Notes under the pieces: generated by a model | Databases searched by the model: none | Told to the model about the DNA's origin: nothing | Seen by the model: the letters and a program-made list of their open reading frames with translations, nothing else | Shown here: in pieces, positions 34,875 to 42,666 of the stretch | Layout: each line of letters starts with the position of its first letter | How positions within the stretch are numbered: the stretch's first letter is position 1 | Translations under genes and position numbers: made by a program | NCBI GenBank assembly: GCA_029261925.1 | Contig: JAJDAJ010000070.1 | Span: forward strand, 1-64,000 | Source: Deltaproteobacteria bacterium | GTDB lineage: Bacteria; Myxococcota_A; UBA9160; SZUA-336 | Length of the DNA stretch: 64,000 nt | Reading direction: 5' to 3'

Positions 34875-35615
34875 GTGATCTATCTCCGCGAGACGCACAG
34901 CGTGATCGGTGCGTGCGAGGACGAGTTCGAGGCTGCCATGCGCGACGCGTACCTGCCGGCCCTGGCCGGTACGGACGACGCGCGGCTGATCTCCTACTCC
35001 AACCTGGCCCATGGAACGGCGGACTCCTACCAGGTGATCACCTACACGGCGATGCGGGACGGTGCGGCCTGGGAGTCGCTGGTGCGCCGCGTCGACGACG
35101 GCGACATGCGCACGCTGGCCGAGAAGCTCGACACGCTACGCCACGACGTCGAGGGCAAGCTGCTGATCCCCCTGCACTGGTCTCCGGTCCGGGAGATCGA
35201 CCTCGACTCGATCCCGACCACGCCGCAGGACCACGGCCTCACGATGTTCATCGAGGACACCATGTGGCCCCACGAGGGCAAGCTCGAGGCGTACGTCGAG
35301 GCCTCGGGCGCGCAGCTGGTCGACGACTACGATGCCTCGTTCCCGTCCGACGTCGGCTTTCGCCAGGACAGCGACGAGCCGGTCCACCTGGTGGACTTCG
35401 AGGCGGCGTTCCGGCCGGCGTTCGGCGGCCACCGCCGCCGCGAGGTCATCCTCTGGCAGCGCATCCTCCAGCCCGACACGTTCTGGGACATGATCCGCGC
35501 CGACACCCCCGAGGGCATGAAGCGCCCCGGCCAGTGGATGTTCGACGCGCTCGAGCTGCGCGATCAGTGGCGCAGCCGCCTGCTGCGCGCCGCGAGCTGG
35601 TCGCCCCTGGCCTGA
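34875..35615 (+). CDS. tandem NIPSNAP-like alpha-beta barrel protein
   Basis: About 246 residues from GTG 34875 (CCGGAGGA upstream). Two halves look alike: VIYLRETHSVIGACEDEFEA (1-100) and GLTMFIEDTMWPHEGKLEAY (about 118-240), each a ferredoxin-like alpha-beta unit of the NIPSNAP/dimeric alpha-beta barrel kind, with ILWQRILQPDTFWDM near the end. Function unknown; often found beside catabolic genes. The family name is tentative. Confidence 0.6.
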   Translation: MIYLRETHSVIGACEDEFEAAMRDAYLPALAGTDDARLISYSNLAHGTADSYQVITYTAMRDGAAWESLVRRVDDGDMRTLAEKLDTLRHDVEGKLLIPLHWSPVREIDLDSIPTTPQDHGLTMFIEDTMWPHEGKLEAYVEASGAQLVDDYDASFPSDVGFRQDSDEPVHLVDFEAAFRPAFGGHRRREVILWQRILQPDTFWDMIRADTPEGMKRPGQWMFDALELRDQWRSRLLRAASWSPLA

Positions 35616-35618
35616 CGT

Positions 35619-36098
35619 TCAGTCCCCGCCGCGCGTACGCGCGCCCAGCTCGGTACTCGAGTGGCGCTTGGGATCCCCGCAGATGACCACGCGGCCGCCG
35701 TACGCCTCCAGGGTCGCGCGCTCGGGAACGGAGTCGGGCGTTCGATCGGTGCCCTTGATCAGCACATCGGGTCGCAGCGCCGCGACGATCGCGTCGGCGG
35801 TCGTCTGCTCGAAGCTGGTCACGTGGTCCACGCCGCGCAGCGCCGCCATCAGCTCCATGCGCTCGGCGAGCGGAACGTGGGGCCGTCCGGGTCCCTTGAG
35901 CGCGCGCGCGCTCGCGTCGCTGTTCAGGCCGAGCACCAGCACGTCCACGTGCGTGCGTGCCTCGCGGATCAGACGCACGTGGCCGACGTGCAGCAGATCG
36001 AAGCAGCCGTTTGCGAGTCCGACCGTGCGGCCGCGCTCGCGCTCCGGGGCCAGGAGCGCTGCGAGCGCGCGGAAGTCGGGATGGATCGCGGCGCTCAT
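35619..36098 (-). CDS. rfaE2: D-glycero-beta-D-manno-heptose 1-phosphate adenylyltransferase domain protein
   Basis: A 159-residue cytidylyltransferase-fold protein: ANGCFDLLHVGHVRLI with the HxGH catalytic motif, GLNSDASARALKGPGRP, and ALRPDVLIKGTD. It corresponds to the separate C-terminal half of HldE and should make ADP-heptose for LPS inner core. ATG 36098 overlaps the heptosyltransferase stop by 4 nt. The kinase half (HldA/RfaE1) is not in the window. Confidence 0.87.
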   Translation of the reverse strand: MSAAIHPDFRALAALLAPERERGRTVGLANGCFDLLHVGHVRLIREARTHVDVLVLGLNSDASARALKGPGRPHVPLAERMELMAALRGVDHVTSFEQTTADAIVAALRPDVLIKGTDRTPDSVPERATLEAYGGRVVICGDPKRHSSTELGARTRGGD

Positions 36099-37141
36099 GA
36101 CATGAGCTCGGCAGCCGCCTCGAGCACGCGTCCCGGCACCAGGCCAGTCATGCAGCGGTGATCGATGGGGCAGGTCTTCAGGTGGCAGGGGCTGCACTCC
36201 ACGGGGTTGCGCAGCACGCGCTGGCGCTCCATCAGGTGCTCGGTGTGGCGCGGATCGGTCGGGCCCATGACGGTGATCACGGGCGTGCCCAGTGCGACCG
36301 CCATGTGACGCGGTCCGGTGTCGTTGCTCAGCACCAGCGTCGCCTCGTCGATCAGCGCGGCGAGCTCGGTCAGGCTGGTGACCGGAGCGTCGAGGCAGAC
36401 CGGTGCCGTCGAGGCGAGCGCGACGATGCGCCGGGCCACGGCCTCCTCGCCGGGCCCCGGCGCGAGCACGCAGCGCAGCCCGAGCCGGCCGGCCAGCTCG
36501 TCACAGGCGCGCGCGAAGTGCTCGGCGGGCCAGAGCTTGCTCGCGCCGAAGCTCGCGCCCGGGGTCACCACGGCCAGGCGCGTGCCCGGCGGCAGCCCCG
36601 CCTTCTCCAGCCGCTCGCCCACGCGTGCGCGGGCCGCGGCGGCGACGGGCAGGTCCAGTCGCTCGCCGGCGTCCGCGCAGCCGGCGGCCCGGGTGATGCG
36701 CAGGTAGCGCTCGATCATCGAGATCGGCTCGCGCTTGCCGTCGCGGCGCGGCGGATCCAGCCGGTGCGTGAGCAGCGCGCGCCGCAGCGGGTCGCGCGCG
36801 TAGCCGATGCGCTCGGGGATGCGCGCCACGAACGGCGCCAGCGCGCTGCGCGCCGAGTCGGGCAGCAGCAGCGCCCGGTCGATCCGCTCACGGCGCAGCG
36901 CGCGCGCGTGTGCGAGCAGGGCCCGCGTACCGCGTGACGGTGCGGCGATCCAGCGGTCCACCGACGCCAGGCCCTCCAGCAGCGAGAGCAGCGGGCGCGC
37001 GCCCTCGGCGAGGATCTCGGCCCGCGGATGCGCGGCACGCAGCGCCCGCAGCGCGGGCGTGGCCATCACTGCGTCGCCGACCCAGCCGGGCAGGCGCACC
37101 CAGATCCGCTCCGGGCTGCCGGCCCGCGCGGTCGGGCTCAC
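36095..37141 (-). CDS. glycosyltransferase family 9, LPS heptosyltransferase
   Basis: A 348-residue GT9 enzyme. N-terminal RIWVRLPGWVGDAVMATPAL, central VVTPGASFGASKLWPAEHFA, and donor-site LVLSNDTGPRHMAVALGTPV with VMGPTDPRHTEH. It most resembles WaaF (heptosyltransferase II), transferring heptose from ADP-heptose to core lipid A on the cytoplasmic face. A CxxC-like ECSPCHLKTCPIDHRCM block near the end is common in bacterial WaaF. GTG 37141 overlaps the radical SAM stop (GTGA). Confidence 0.88.
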   Translation of the reverse strand: MSPTARAGSPERIWVRLPGWVGDAVMATPALRALRAAHPRAEILAEGARPLLSLLEGLASVDRWIAAPSRGTRALLAHARALRRERIDRALLLPDSARSALAPFVARIPERIGYARDPLRRALLTHRLDPPRRDGKREPISMIERYLRITRAAGCADAGERLDLPVAAAARARVGERLEKAGLPPGTRLAVVTPGASFGASKLWPAEHFARACDELAGRLGLRCVLAPGPGEEAVARRIVALASTAPVCLDAPVTSLTELAALIDEATLVLSNDTGPRHMAVALGTPVITVMGPTDPRHTEHLMERQRVLRNPVECSPCHLKTCPIDHRCMTGLVPGRVLEAAAELMS

Positions 37142-38358
37142 AGGAAGTAGTCCAGCCGCTCCTCGCCCAGCTCACCCGCGAGGTCGACCTCGGGGTCGCG
37201 GATCAGGCGCTCGATCCACCAGTTCACGGAGTTGTACAGGCAGGTGACCTGGGCACACTCGGTGCTCGCATCGAACGTCGCCAGCAGGTCCGCCAGGCCG
37301 TCGGCGGTCTCGCGCCGCGCCTCGGCGTCGCGGTAGGCGGTGGCGCCGGCGATCCGCGCCTTCGAGACGCCGCGATGCGCCGGGCAGTTGAACAGGCCCG
37401 TGGGCGTGAGCACCTGGCGCAGCGCCTGCATGTGGCAGGTGCGCGGCTGTCGCGTGAACTCCGACCAGCTGCCCTCCTCGAGCAGGCGCAGGTTGATGCT
37501 CTCGTACACGTCGAAGCCCTCGTCGGAGAGCTGCTTGGCCTTCTCCACCTCGGCGCGGATCCGCGCCACCACGCCCTGGATCTCCATCTCGGCCTTGCCG
37601 GGATCCATGACCTCGGCGCCGCTCTCCTGACGCTCGAGCACGGGCTTGAACGAGATGTAGTCGAAGCCGGCATCCTTCGCGCGCCCGGCCGCCAGGACGA
37701 TCTCGTGGATGTTCTCGTTGATCTCCTCGTCGTCGCGCGAGGCCCCGCTCCAGACGATGATGTACGAGAAGCCCACGCGCACGACGGGATTGGCCGCCTT
37801 GATCTTCGGGATCCACGAGCAGATCAGGTCGAGGTTCATGCGTGGATCGGTCGGCCGGTGCATCTCGGCGAAGAGCTCGTTGCTGCCCGAGTCCAGCGAC
37901 AGCCGGATCCAGTCCTGCGCGTCCATGTGTCCGGCGGCGTCGACCAGCGCCTGACCGCGGCTGCCGTTGGTGACGATCGCGACCTGCAGGCCCAGCTCCT
38001 TGAGGAAGCCCACGAAGGCGCCGAAGCGCGGGAAGAGGGTCGGCTCGCCGCCGCCGATCAGGATCACCGAGCGCAGGCCCTGCGACGCCATCCAGGTCAG
38101 CCCCTCGCGGAGCTCCTCCTCGCGGTACTTGTGCTTGGTGTTGAGGATGTCCCAGTCGATGCAGTGCGTGCAGCGGTAGTTGCAGGCGGTGGTCAGGTCC
38201 AGGTTGATCGAGACCGGGACCAGATCGGGCGCCGCCGGCTCGGGCTCGCCCGCCTCCCGCGCGCGCTCGAGCTCGCGTCGCCACTGAACGTAGGTACCCA
38301 GGGCTCCGGCCACGGCGGGCTGGCGCAGCTTCCCCGTGAAGTCGTGGATTGCGTGCAA
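37138..38358 (-). CDS. radical SAM protein
   Basis: A 406-residue radical SAM enzyme. The cluster motif is CNYRCTHC near residue 60, followed by GGGEPTLFP (SAM-binding GGE), VTNGSRG and LSLDSG. The C-terminal part has spaced cysteines (RTCHMQ, FNCPAH, TECAQVTC) that could bind extra Fe-S clusters as in SPASM/Twitch proteins, with the tail YNSVNWWIERLI. The reaction is unknown. TTG 38358 with GGGGAGAGG upstream. It is translationally coupled to the heptosyltransferase, so a role in LPS sugar modification is likely (inference). Confidence 0.85.
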   Translation of the reverse strand: MHAIHDFTGKLRQPAVAGALGTYVQWRRELERAREAGEPEPAAPDLVPVSINLDLTTACNYRCTHCIDWDILNTKHKYREEELREGLTWMASQGLRSVILIGGGEPTLFPRFGAFVGFLKELGLQVAIVTNGSRGQALVDAAGHMDAQDWIRLSLDSGSNELFAEMHRPTDPRMNLDLICSWIPKIKAANPVVRVGFSYIIVWSGASRDDEEINENIHEIVLAAGRAKDAGFDYISFKPVLERQESGAEVMDPGKAEMEIQGVVARIRAEVEKAKQLSDEGFDVYESINLRLLEEGSWSEFTRQPRTCHMQALRQVLTPTGLFNCPAHRGVSKARIAGATAYRDAEARRETADGLADLLATFDASTECAQVTCLYNSVNWWIERLIRDPEVDLAGELGEERLDYFL

Positions 38359-38466
38359 GGGCCTCTCCCCGGGAGCGCGAGGCGGGAGTTCCCCACCATG
38401 CCCCCGCGCCGACAGTAGCCGAGCCCGCGCCCCTGGCCAGCAGGGCGCGGGGAGAGCACCCCGGGC

Positions 38467-39438
38467 TCAGGCCGGCCAGCGCTGGCGCTCGAAGGCCCCC
38501 GCCACCTGCTCCAGCAGGGCCATGCGCGTGGCGCTGGGCCGGGGATCCGGCACCGGCTCGCCCGCGAGCACGCGCCCGAGCTGCCCCGCGAAGTCGCGCA
38601 GGTGGGTGGTGAGCGGATCGGGCAGCGCCACCGAGCGCTCGCCGTCGACCAGCTCGAAGCTGTAGTCCGGCATCGAGATACGGCGCTGCGCCACGCGTCC
38701 GTCGAGACCGATCGCGGCCGGTCGAGGGCTCTCCGCGGCGTGTCGCAGCTCCACGTGGCATTCGATCGGCCGCGCGGTACCGGCCCGCAGCTCGAAGCGC
38801 ACGCCTAGATCGCGGGTGTCGGAGCCGCTGCCGTCCAGGCGCAGCGACTCGAGCCGCAGATCCGCGCGCGGCACGAGCGCCTGCAGCAGCGAGAGCGGAT
38901 GCGGGAACGAGTCCCCCAGCACCTCGATCCCGGCCGAGACCGGCGAGAGCAGCATCCAGAAGCGCTCCGGCGGTGCGTCGCGCGCCGCATCGGGGTGCAG
39001 GGCGAAGAAGGCGTCGAGCGCGCACGGCCACTGGCAGTTCTCGAACAGCAGCAGCCCTCGCTCGCGAAAGCCCGCGGTGATCCGGCGGGCGCGGGCCGCC
39101 AGCTCCGCGCCGCCCCAGATCAGCGGCTTCTCGCAGAGCACGTGAACCCCCGCCTCCAGCGCCGCCCGCAGGTAGCCCTCGTGCGTCCGCGACGGAGACA
39201 GGATCGCCAGCGCGTCGGGCGCCTCGTCACGCAGCAGCCGATCCAGATCGGTGTAGGCGCGCGGCGCCTCGCCGAGCACCGCGACCAGATCGTCCGCGGC
39301 GGCGCGCGCGCTCTCCGGGCCGGTCCCGAGCACGGCGCCCACCTCGATCCCGGCGGCCGCGAGGTCCCGCGCCACGAACGGGCCCAGACCCTGGCGCACC
39401 CGCCGCGCGCCGATCAGCGCGACCCGCGGCGCGCTCAG
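38467..39438 (-). CDS. Gfo/Idh/MocA family oxidoreductase
   Basis: About 323 residues. N-terminal Rossmann fold (RVALIGARRVRQGLGPFVAR), LAILSPSRTHEGYLRAALEA, the catalytic-type EKP in VHVLCEKPLI, and a C-terminal alpha/beta dimer domain with SFPHPLSLLQAL. Such enzymes oxidise or reduce sugars with NAD(P). The best start is a CTG at 39438 overlapping the NUDIX stop (CTGA); GTG 39399, the next standard start, falls inside the nucleotide-binding loop. Followed 108 bp later by the radical SAM gene. Confidence 0.82.
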   Translation of the reverse strand: MSAPRVALIGARRVRQGLGPFVARDLAAAGIEVGAVLGTGPESARAAADDLVAVLGEAPRAYTDLDRLLRDEAPDALAILSPSRTHEGYLRAALEAGVHVLCEKPLIWGGAELAARARRITAGFRERGLLLFENCQWPCALDAFFALHPDAARDAPPERFWMLLSPVSAGIEVLGDSFPHPLSLLQALVPRADLRLESLRLDGSGSDTRDLGVRFELRAGTARPIECHVELRHAAESPRPAAIGLDGRVAQRRISMPDYSFELVDGERSVALPDPLTTHLRDFAGQLGRVLAGEPVPDPRPSATRMALLEQVAGAFERQRWPA

Positions 39439-40199
39439 GCCCCCGCTCCGTCGGCGCGCGGTGCGACCCCGAGCCCGGCGTGGCGCTCGCGCAGGCGGTC
39501 GGGCAGCTCGTCCGCAAACAGCCCGAGCTGCGGGATGTAGCCCAGGTGGTCGGCCAGGCGCAGCAGCGCGACCTCCGTCTTCATGTCGGGGATCTCGGCC
39601 GTCCGGCAGGCCTCGATCGCCGCGCCGAGCTCGCGCACGACGATCTCGCCGTGCTCCTCCATGGTCGTGCCGTCCCCGGGGGCGTCACCGGCGCGCTCGA
39701 GATGCGCCGGGCCCGCGCAGAAGTAGACCTTCTCGTCGCTGGTCCCGGGGCTCGCGAAGCTCTCGCCGCCGATCGGCGCGAAGCTCCCCGGCTCGACCCG
39801 GCAGCCGGCCTCCTCGAACGCCTCGGCCGCGGCGCGCCGCCGCAGCCCGTCGTCGCCGGGACCGTCGGCCTCCTCGACCAGACCCGCCACCACCTCGGCG
39901 ATGCTCAGGTACTCGCGCGGGTCCGCATGGACGAAGCGCTTGTGCCGGCGCAGGTAGATGGGCGCGCGCGGCGCCTCGCGCAGCAGCACGCGCACGCGGC
40001 GCGCCCCGTCGACCTCGTACAGCACCGCGACCACGGCGTCGCTTCCCGGGCGCGAGACCACGTCGCACGGGTACGGATCCGAGCGCGTGCCGTCGTCGTA
40101 CACGTTGCGCAGCCGCAGCCGGGCCACGCGCAGGAAGCCCTCGTCGCAGCGGCTCCCCGCGGTGCGATCCTCGACGATCTCGATCGATTCCAGCTTCAT
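39435..40199 (-). CDS. NUDIX hydrolase family protein
   Basis: About 254 residues. A NUDIX fold with the box GLVEE...AAAEAFEEAGCRV: the EExG core is present but the first Arg of REUxEExGU is Ala and there is a short insertion, so catalysis is probable but not certain. CAGPAH and GEIVVREL suit an ADP-sugar pyrophosphatase-like C-terminus, fitting the sugar cluster it heads. Start ATG 40199 with TACCTT 7 nt upstream. Confidence 0.78.
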   Translation of the reverse strand: MKLESIEIVEDRTAGSRCDEGFLRVARLRLRNVYDDGTRSDPYPCDVVSRPGSDAVVAVLYEVDGARRVRVLLREAPRAPIYLRRHKRFVHADPREYLSIAEVVAGLVEEADGPGDDGLRRRAAAEAFEEAGCRVEPGSFAPIGGESFASPGTSDEKVYFCAGPAHLERAGDAPGDGTTMEEHGEIVVRELGAAIEACRTAEIPDMKTEVALLRLADHLGYIPQLGLFADELPDRLRERHAGLGVAPRADGAGA

Positions 40200-40206
40200 C
40201 GGGCCG

Positions 40207-40212
40207 AAGGTA
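40207..40212 (-). promoter_or_regulatory. leaderless-type -10 box (TACCTT)
   Basis: TACCTT ends 7 nt before ATG 40199 on the minus strand and would drive the NUDIX-to-rfaE2 cluster as a leaderless transcript. Confidence 0.4.
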
Positions 40213-40296
40213 GCGCAGACGCTCCCCGGCGACGCGTCGCGACCCCGACCTGCTAGGCTGCGGCCGACACACGCCCGCAACAGGAGAGCCCCGCCC

Positions 40297-40671
40297 ATGA
40301 TCGCGTACATCACGCTCGGCACGAACGACCTCGAGAAGGCCGGCAGCTTCTACGACGCACTTCTCGGGGAGGTCGGGGCGACCCGATTCTCGACCACGGA
40401 GCGCATGATCATCTGGGGCACCCAGCCGGGCCAGCCGATGGTCGCCGTGTGCACGCCTCACGACACGAAGCCGGCCACGGTCGGCAACGGCGTCATGGTG
40501 GCGCTGACCGCGAGCTCCAGCGACCAGGTGAAGGCCCTGCACGCGCGCGCGCTCGAGCTCGGCGGCAGCGACGAGGGCGAGCCCGGACCGCGCGGGGACA
40601 GCGGCTTCTATGGCGGCTACTTCCGCGATCTCGACGGCAACAAGCTCGTGGCCTTCGCGCACGAGGGCTGA
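40297..40671 (+). CDS. VOC (glyoxalase fold) protein
   Basis: A 124-residue single VOC domain: MIAYITLGTNDLEKAGSFYD start, WGTQPGQPMVAVC, GGYFRDLDGNKLVAFAHE end. Probably a small lactoylglutathione-lyase-like or resistance-type protein. AGGAGAG sits about 9 nt before the ATG, and TAGGCT at 40254-40259 is a likely -10 box. It precedes the LLM gene by 10 bp. Confidence 0.85.
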   Translation: MIAYITLGTNDLEKAGSFYDALLGEVGATRFSTTERMIIWGTQPGQPMVAVCTPHDTKPATVGNGVMVALTASSSDQVKALHARALELGGSDEGEPGPRGDSGFYGGYFRDLDGNKLVAFAHEG

Positions 40672-40681
40672 GGCGCCGCGG

Positions 40682-41515
40682 GTGAGGGTCGGCGTCTCGC
40701 TGCCGGTGCGCGAGCTACAGGACGACCTGGCGGCGATCCGCGACTTCGCGCAGCAGGCCGAGGAGCTCGGCTTCACGCACCTGCGCGTGCCCGACCAGGT
40801 GGCGCGTCCCGGCGCGGGGCACCTGCACGAGCCGCTGACGCTGCTCGCCTGGATCGCGGCGTGCACCGAGCGCATCGAGCTGGTGCCCTCTGTCGTGGTG
40901 CTGCCAGCGCGCCAGACGGTGCTGCTCGCCAAGCAGGCCGCGACCCTGGACCGGCTCAGCGGCGGGCGCCTGCGGCTGGGCATCGGTGTGGGCGGCAACG
41001 CCGCCGAGTACGCCGCACTGGGCCAGGACTTCCACGCGCGCGGGCGTCGCTGCAGCGAGCAGATGCGGCTGCTGCGCGAGCTCTGGACGCGCCCCTCGGT
41101 GCGCTTCGAGGGCGAGTTCGACACGGTCCAGGAGAACGGCCTGAGCCCCCTGCCCGTCCAGCGCCCCATCCCGCTGTGGATCGGCGGCGCGGGCAAGCCC
41201 GTCGATGCGGTGCTGCGCCGGATCGGCGAGCACGCCGACGGCTGGTTCGCGCTCTGCGAGCCCGGAGACTACGGCGAGCTGCGCGCCCGCATCGATCGCT
41301 TCGCCGAGCAGGCCGGGCGCGATCCCGCCCGGATCGGCGCCGAGTCGGGCGTCGGCATCCGCCGCCGCAGCGAGGCCGAGTGGCTCGCGCTGGTCGAGGC
41401 GCGCCGGCGCACCGGCGTCACGCACCTGTGCATGCGTACGCTCGAGTGCGGCCTGGACGCGCGCGGCCACCTCGAGGCGCTGGCCCGCATTCGCAGCGTG
41501 CTCGACGCCGCCTAG
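40682..41515 (+). CDS. LLM class (F420-dependent-type) oxidoreductase
   Basis: About 277 residues of a luciferase-like (beta/alpha)8 barrel: VRVGVSLPVRELQDDLAAIR start, ELGFTHLRVPDQVA, LSGGRLRLGIGVGGNAAEYA, RRCSEQMRLLRELWT, and IPLWIGGAGKPVDAVLRRIG. This N-terminal style belongs to the F420-dependent branch, though FMN use cannot be ruled out. The substrate is unknown; such enzymes are frequent in genomes rich in xenobiotic or lipid catabolism. GTG 40682. The 96 bp behind it, before the convergent pseudopilin, contain only GC-rich hairpins. Confidence 0.83.
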   Translation: MRVGVSLPVRELQDDLAAIRDFAQQAEELGFTHLRVPDQVARPGAGHLHEPLTLLAWIAACTERIELVPSVVVLPARQTVLLAKQAATLDRLSGGRLRLGIGVGGNAAEYAALGQDFHARGRRCSEQMRLLRELWTRPSVRFEGEFDTVQENGLSPLPVQRPIPLWIGGAGKPVDAVLRRIGEHADGWFALCEPGDYGELRARIDRFAEQAGRDPARIGAESGVGIRRRSEAEWLALVEARRRTGVTHLCMRTLECGLDARGHLEALARIRSVLDAA

Positions 41516-41612
41516 CAGGCCCGGTCGGGCGCGGTACCGGCCGGCAGCGGCCGGGGTGCACGACCGGACGGCAGCAGCGGGACGCGACGCGCGAGCGGAT
41601 CCCGCGCGCCGC

Positions 41613-42359
41613 TCAGATCCAGCGCCCCGACTCGGGCCGGAAGGTGCGCACGCGGATCCGGCCCGACGGCGCCACGAGGATGGCCACGACCTTGTCCTTG
41701 CCGTTGGTCAGGTAGTAGCCGCCCGCGCCCGAGCCCCACTCGGAGGGCGTGTCGGGGTGCACGGGCACGCCGCGCGAGGTGAACACGATCACCGGATCAC
41801 CGGCGCCGCCGCCCGAGGGCGCGAAGCTCGCACCGTTGAGCGCGACCGACGCGATGCTCTTGCTGCTGCTGGCACAGCCGCTGCTGCCCCCGCCCCCGGG
41901 ACCGGACGGCGCCACCGGCGGCAGCTTCGGCAGGCCCTGCGCCGCCAGGTGAACCAGGTCCTCCACGGGCAGGGTCAGGCCCGGGAAGAGCCCGGACGCG
42001 GGATCGAAGCTGGTGATCTCGCAGCCGAGCTCGTCCGGCAGCGCCACCGGCGTGGTCTGGTCGCCCGCCGAGATCGTCATCGACCCGTCGACGTCGCGAA
42101 CCACGTCGAGGATCGGGTCGCGGCCATCGGCGCAGCTGTCCTCGTCGCGGAAGAACACGAGGTAGTTCGTGCCCTCGTGAATCGCGCGCTCCTGCGCGGT
42201 TCGCAGCGCGCCCGCGACGACCAGCGCCGCCTTGGTCATCTCGTTCTGCCGCGCCATGCGCGAGCTGACGACCGAGGCCATGGTCGCGAGAACACCGATC
42301 AGCGCCAGCACGATGACGACCTCGATCAGCGTGAAGCCGCCCTGTCCGCGAGTGTGCAT
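41613..42359 (-). CDS. type II secretion/type IV pilin-like pseudopilin
   Basis: A 248-residue prepilin. The cleavage motif is GGFTLIEVVIVLALIGVLAT at residues 7-26 (cut after Gly, Glu5 of the mature protein). A soluble globular part follows with spaced cysteines (EDSCADG, LGCEITSF, SGCASS) and PVIVFTSRGVPVHPD, as in GspH/FimT-type minor pseudopilins. It assembles in the inner membrane after processing by a prepilin peptidase. No other secretion or pilus gene is nearby. Confidence 0.88.
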   Translation of the reverse strand: MHTRGQGGFTLIEVVIVLALIGVLATMASVVSSRMARQNEMTKAALVVAGALRTAQERAIHEGTNYLVFFRDEDSCADGRDPILDVVRDVDGSMTISAGDQTTPVALPDELGCEITSFDPASGLFPGLTLPVEDLVHLAAQGLPKLPPVAPSGPGGGGSSGCASSSKSIASVALNGASFAPSGGGAGDPVIVFTSRGVPVHPDTPSEWGSGAGGYYLTNGKDKVVAILVAPSGRIRVRTFRPESGRWI

Positions 42360-42483
42360 GGGGTTCTCTTCGTGACAGCGCTCACGGATCTTGAGTCCGG
42401 CCGCGGGCCCGGCTCCAACGCTGGAGCCTGCCGGCGCGCTGCAGCCACCCTGCGCGCGAGTGGAGCAGAGTCGCGGGTTTCCG

Positions 42484-42559
42484 TGGTGAGCGCGCTAGGG
42501 ATCGAACCTAGGACCGGCGGATTAAGAGTCCGCTGCTCTACCAACTGAGCTACGCGCCC
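42484..42559 (-). tRNA. tRNA-Lys (anticodon CUU)
   Basis: A 76-nt tRNA: acceptor GGGCGCG pairs with CGCGCTC (one G-U), discriminator A, encoded CCA. D-arm TAGCTCAGTTGGTAGAGCA; anticodon arm GCGGA-CTCTTAA-TCCGC with anticodon CUU; T-loop GGTTCGATCC. Confidence 0.95.
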
Positions 42560-42633
42560 GGAAACGGTGGCGCAAGTTAGCGTTTTTGTGCGTCGTGGGT
42601 AGGGGTGGTGGGGCGCCCGGGCGGCCGCCGGGT

Positions 42634-42639
42634 TAGACT
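42634..42639 (+). promoter_or_regulatory. -10 box (TAGACT) for the S41 protease gene
   Basis: TAGACT lies 28 nt before GTG 42667. The expected transcript starts near 42646 and carries AAGGAGC in its short leader. Confidence 0.45.
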
Positions 42640-42666
42640 GCCGCGGATGTGTAAGGAGCAGCAGGC

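Noticed and set aside
41516-41612. Hairpins between the convergent LLM and pseudopilin genes as a terminator
   Set aside because: GC-rich inverted repeats without any T-run; such repeats are common by chance here.
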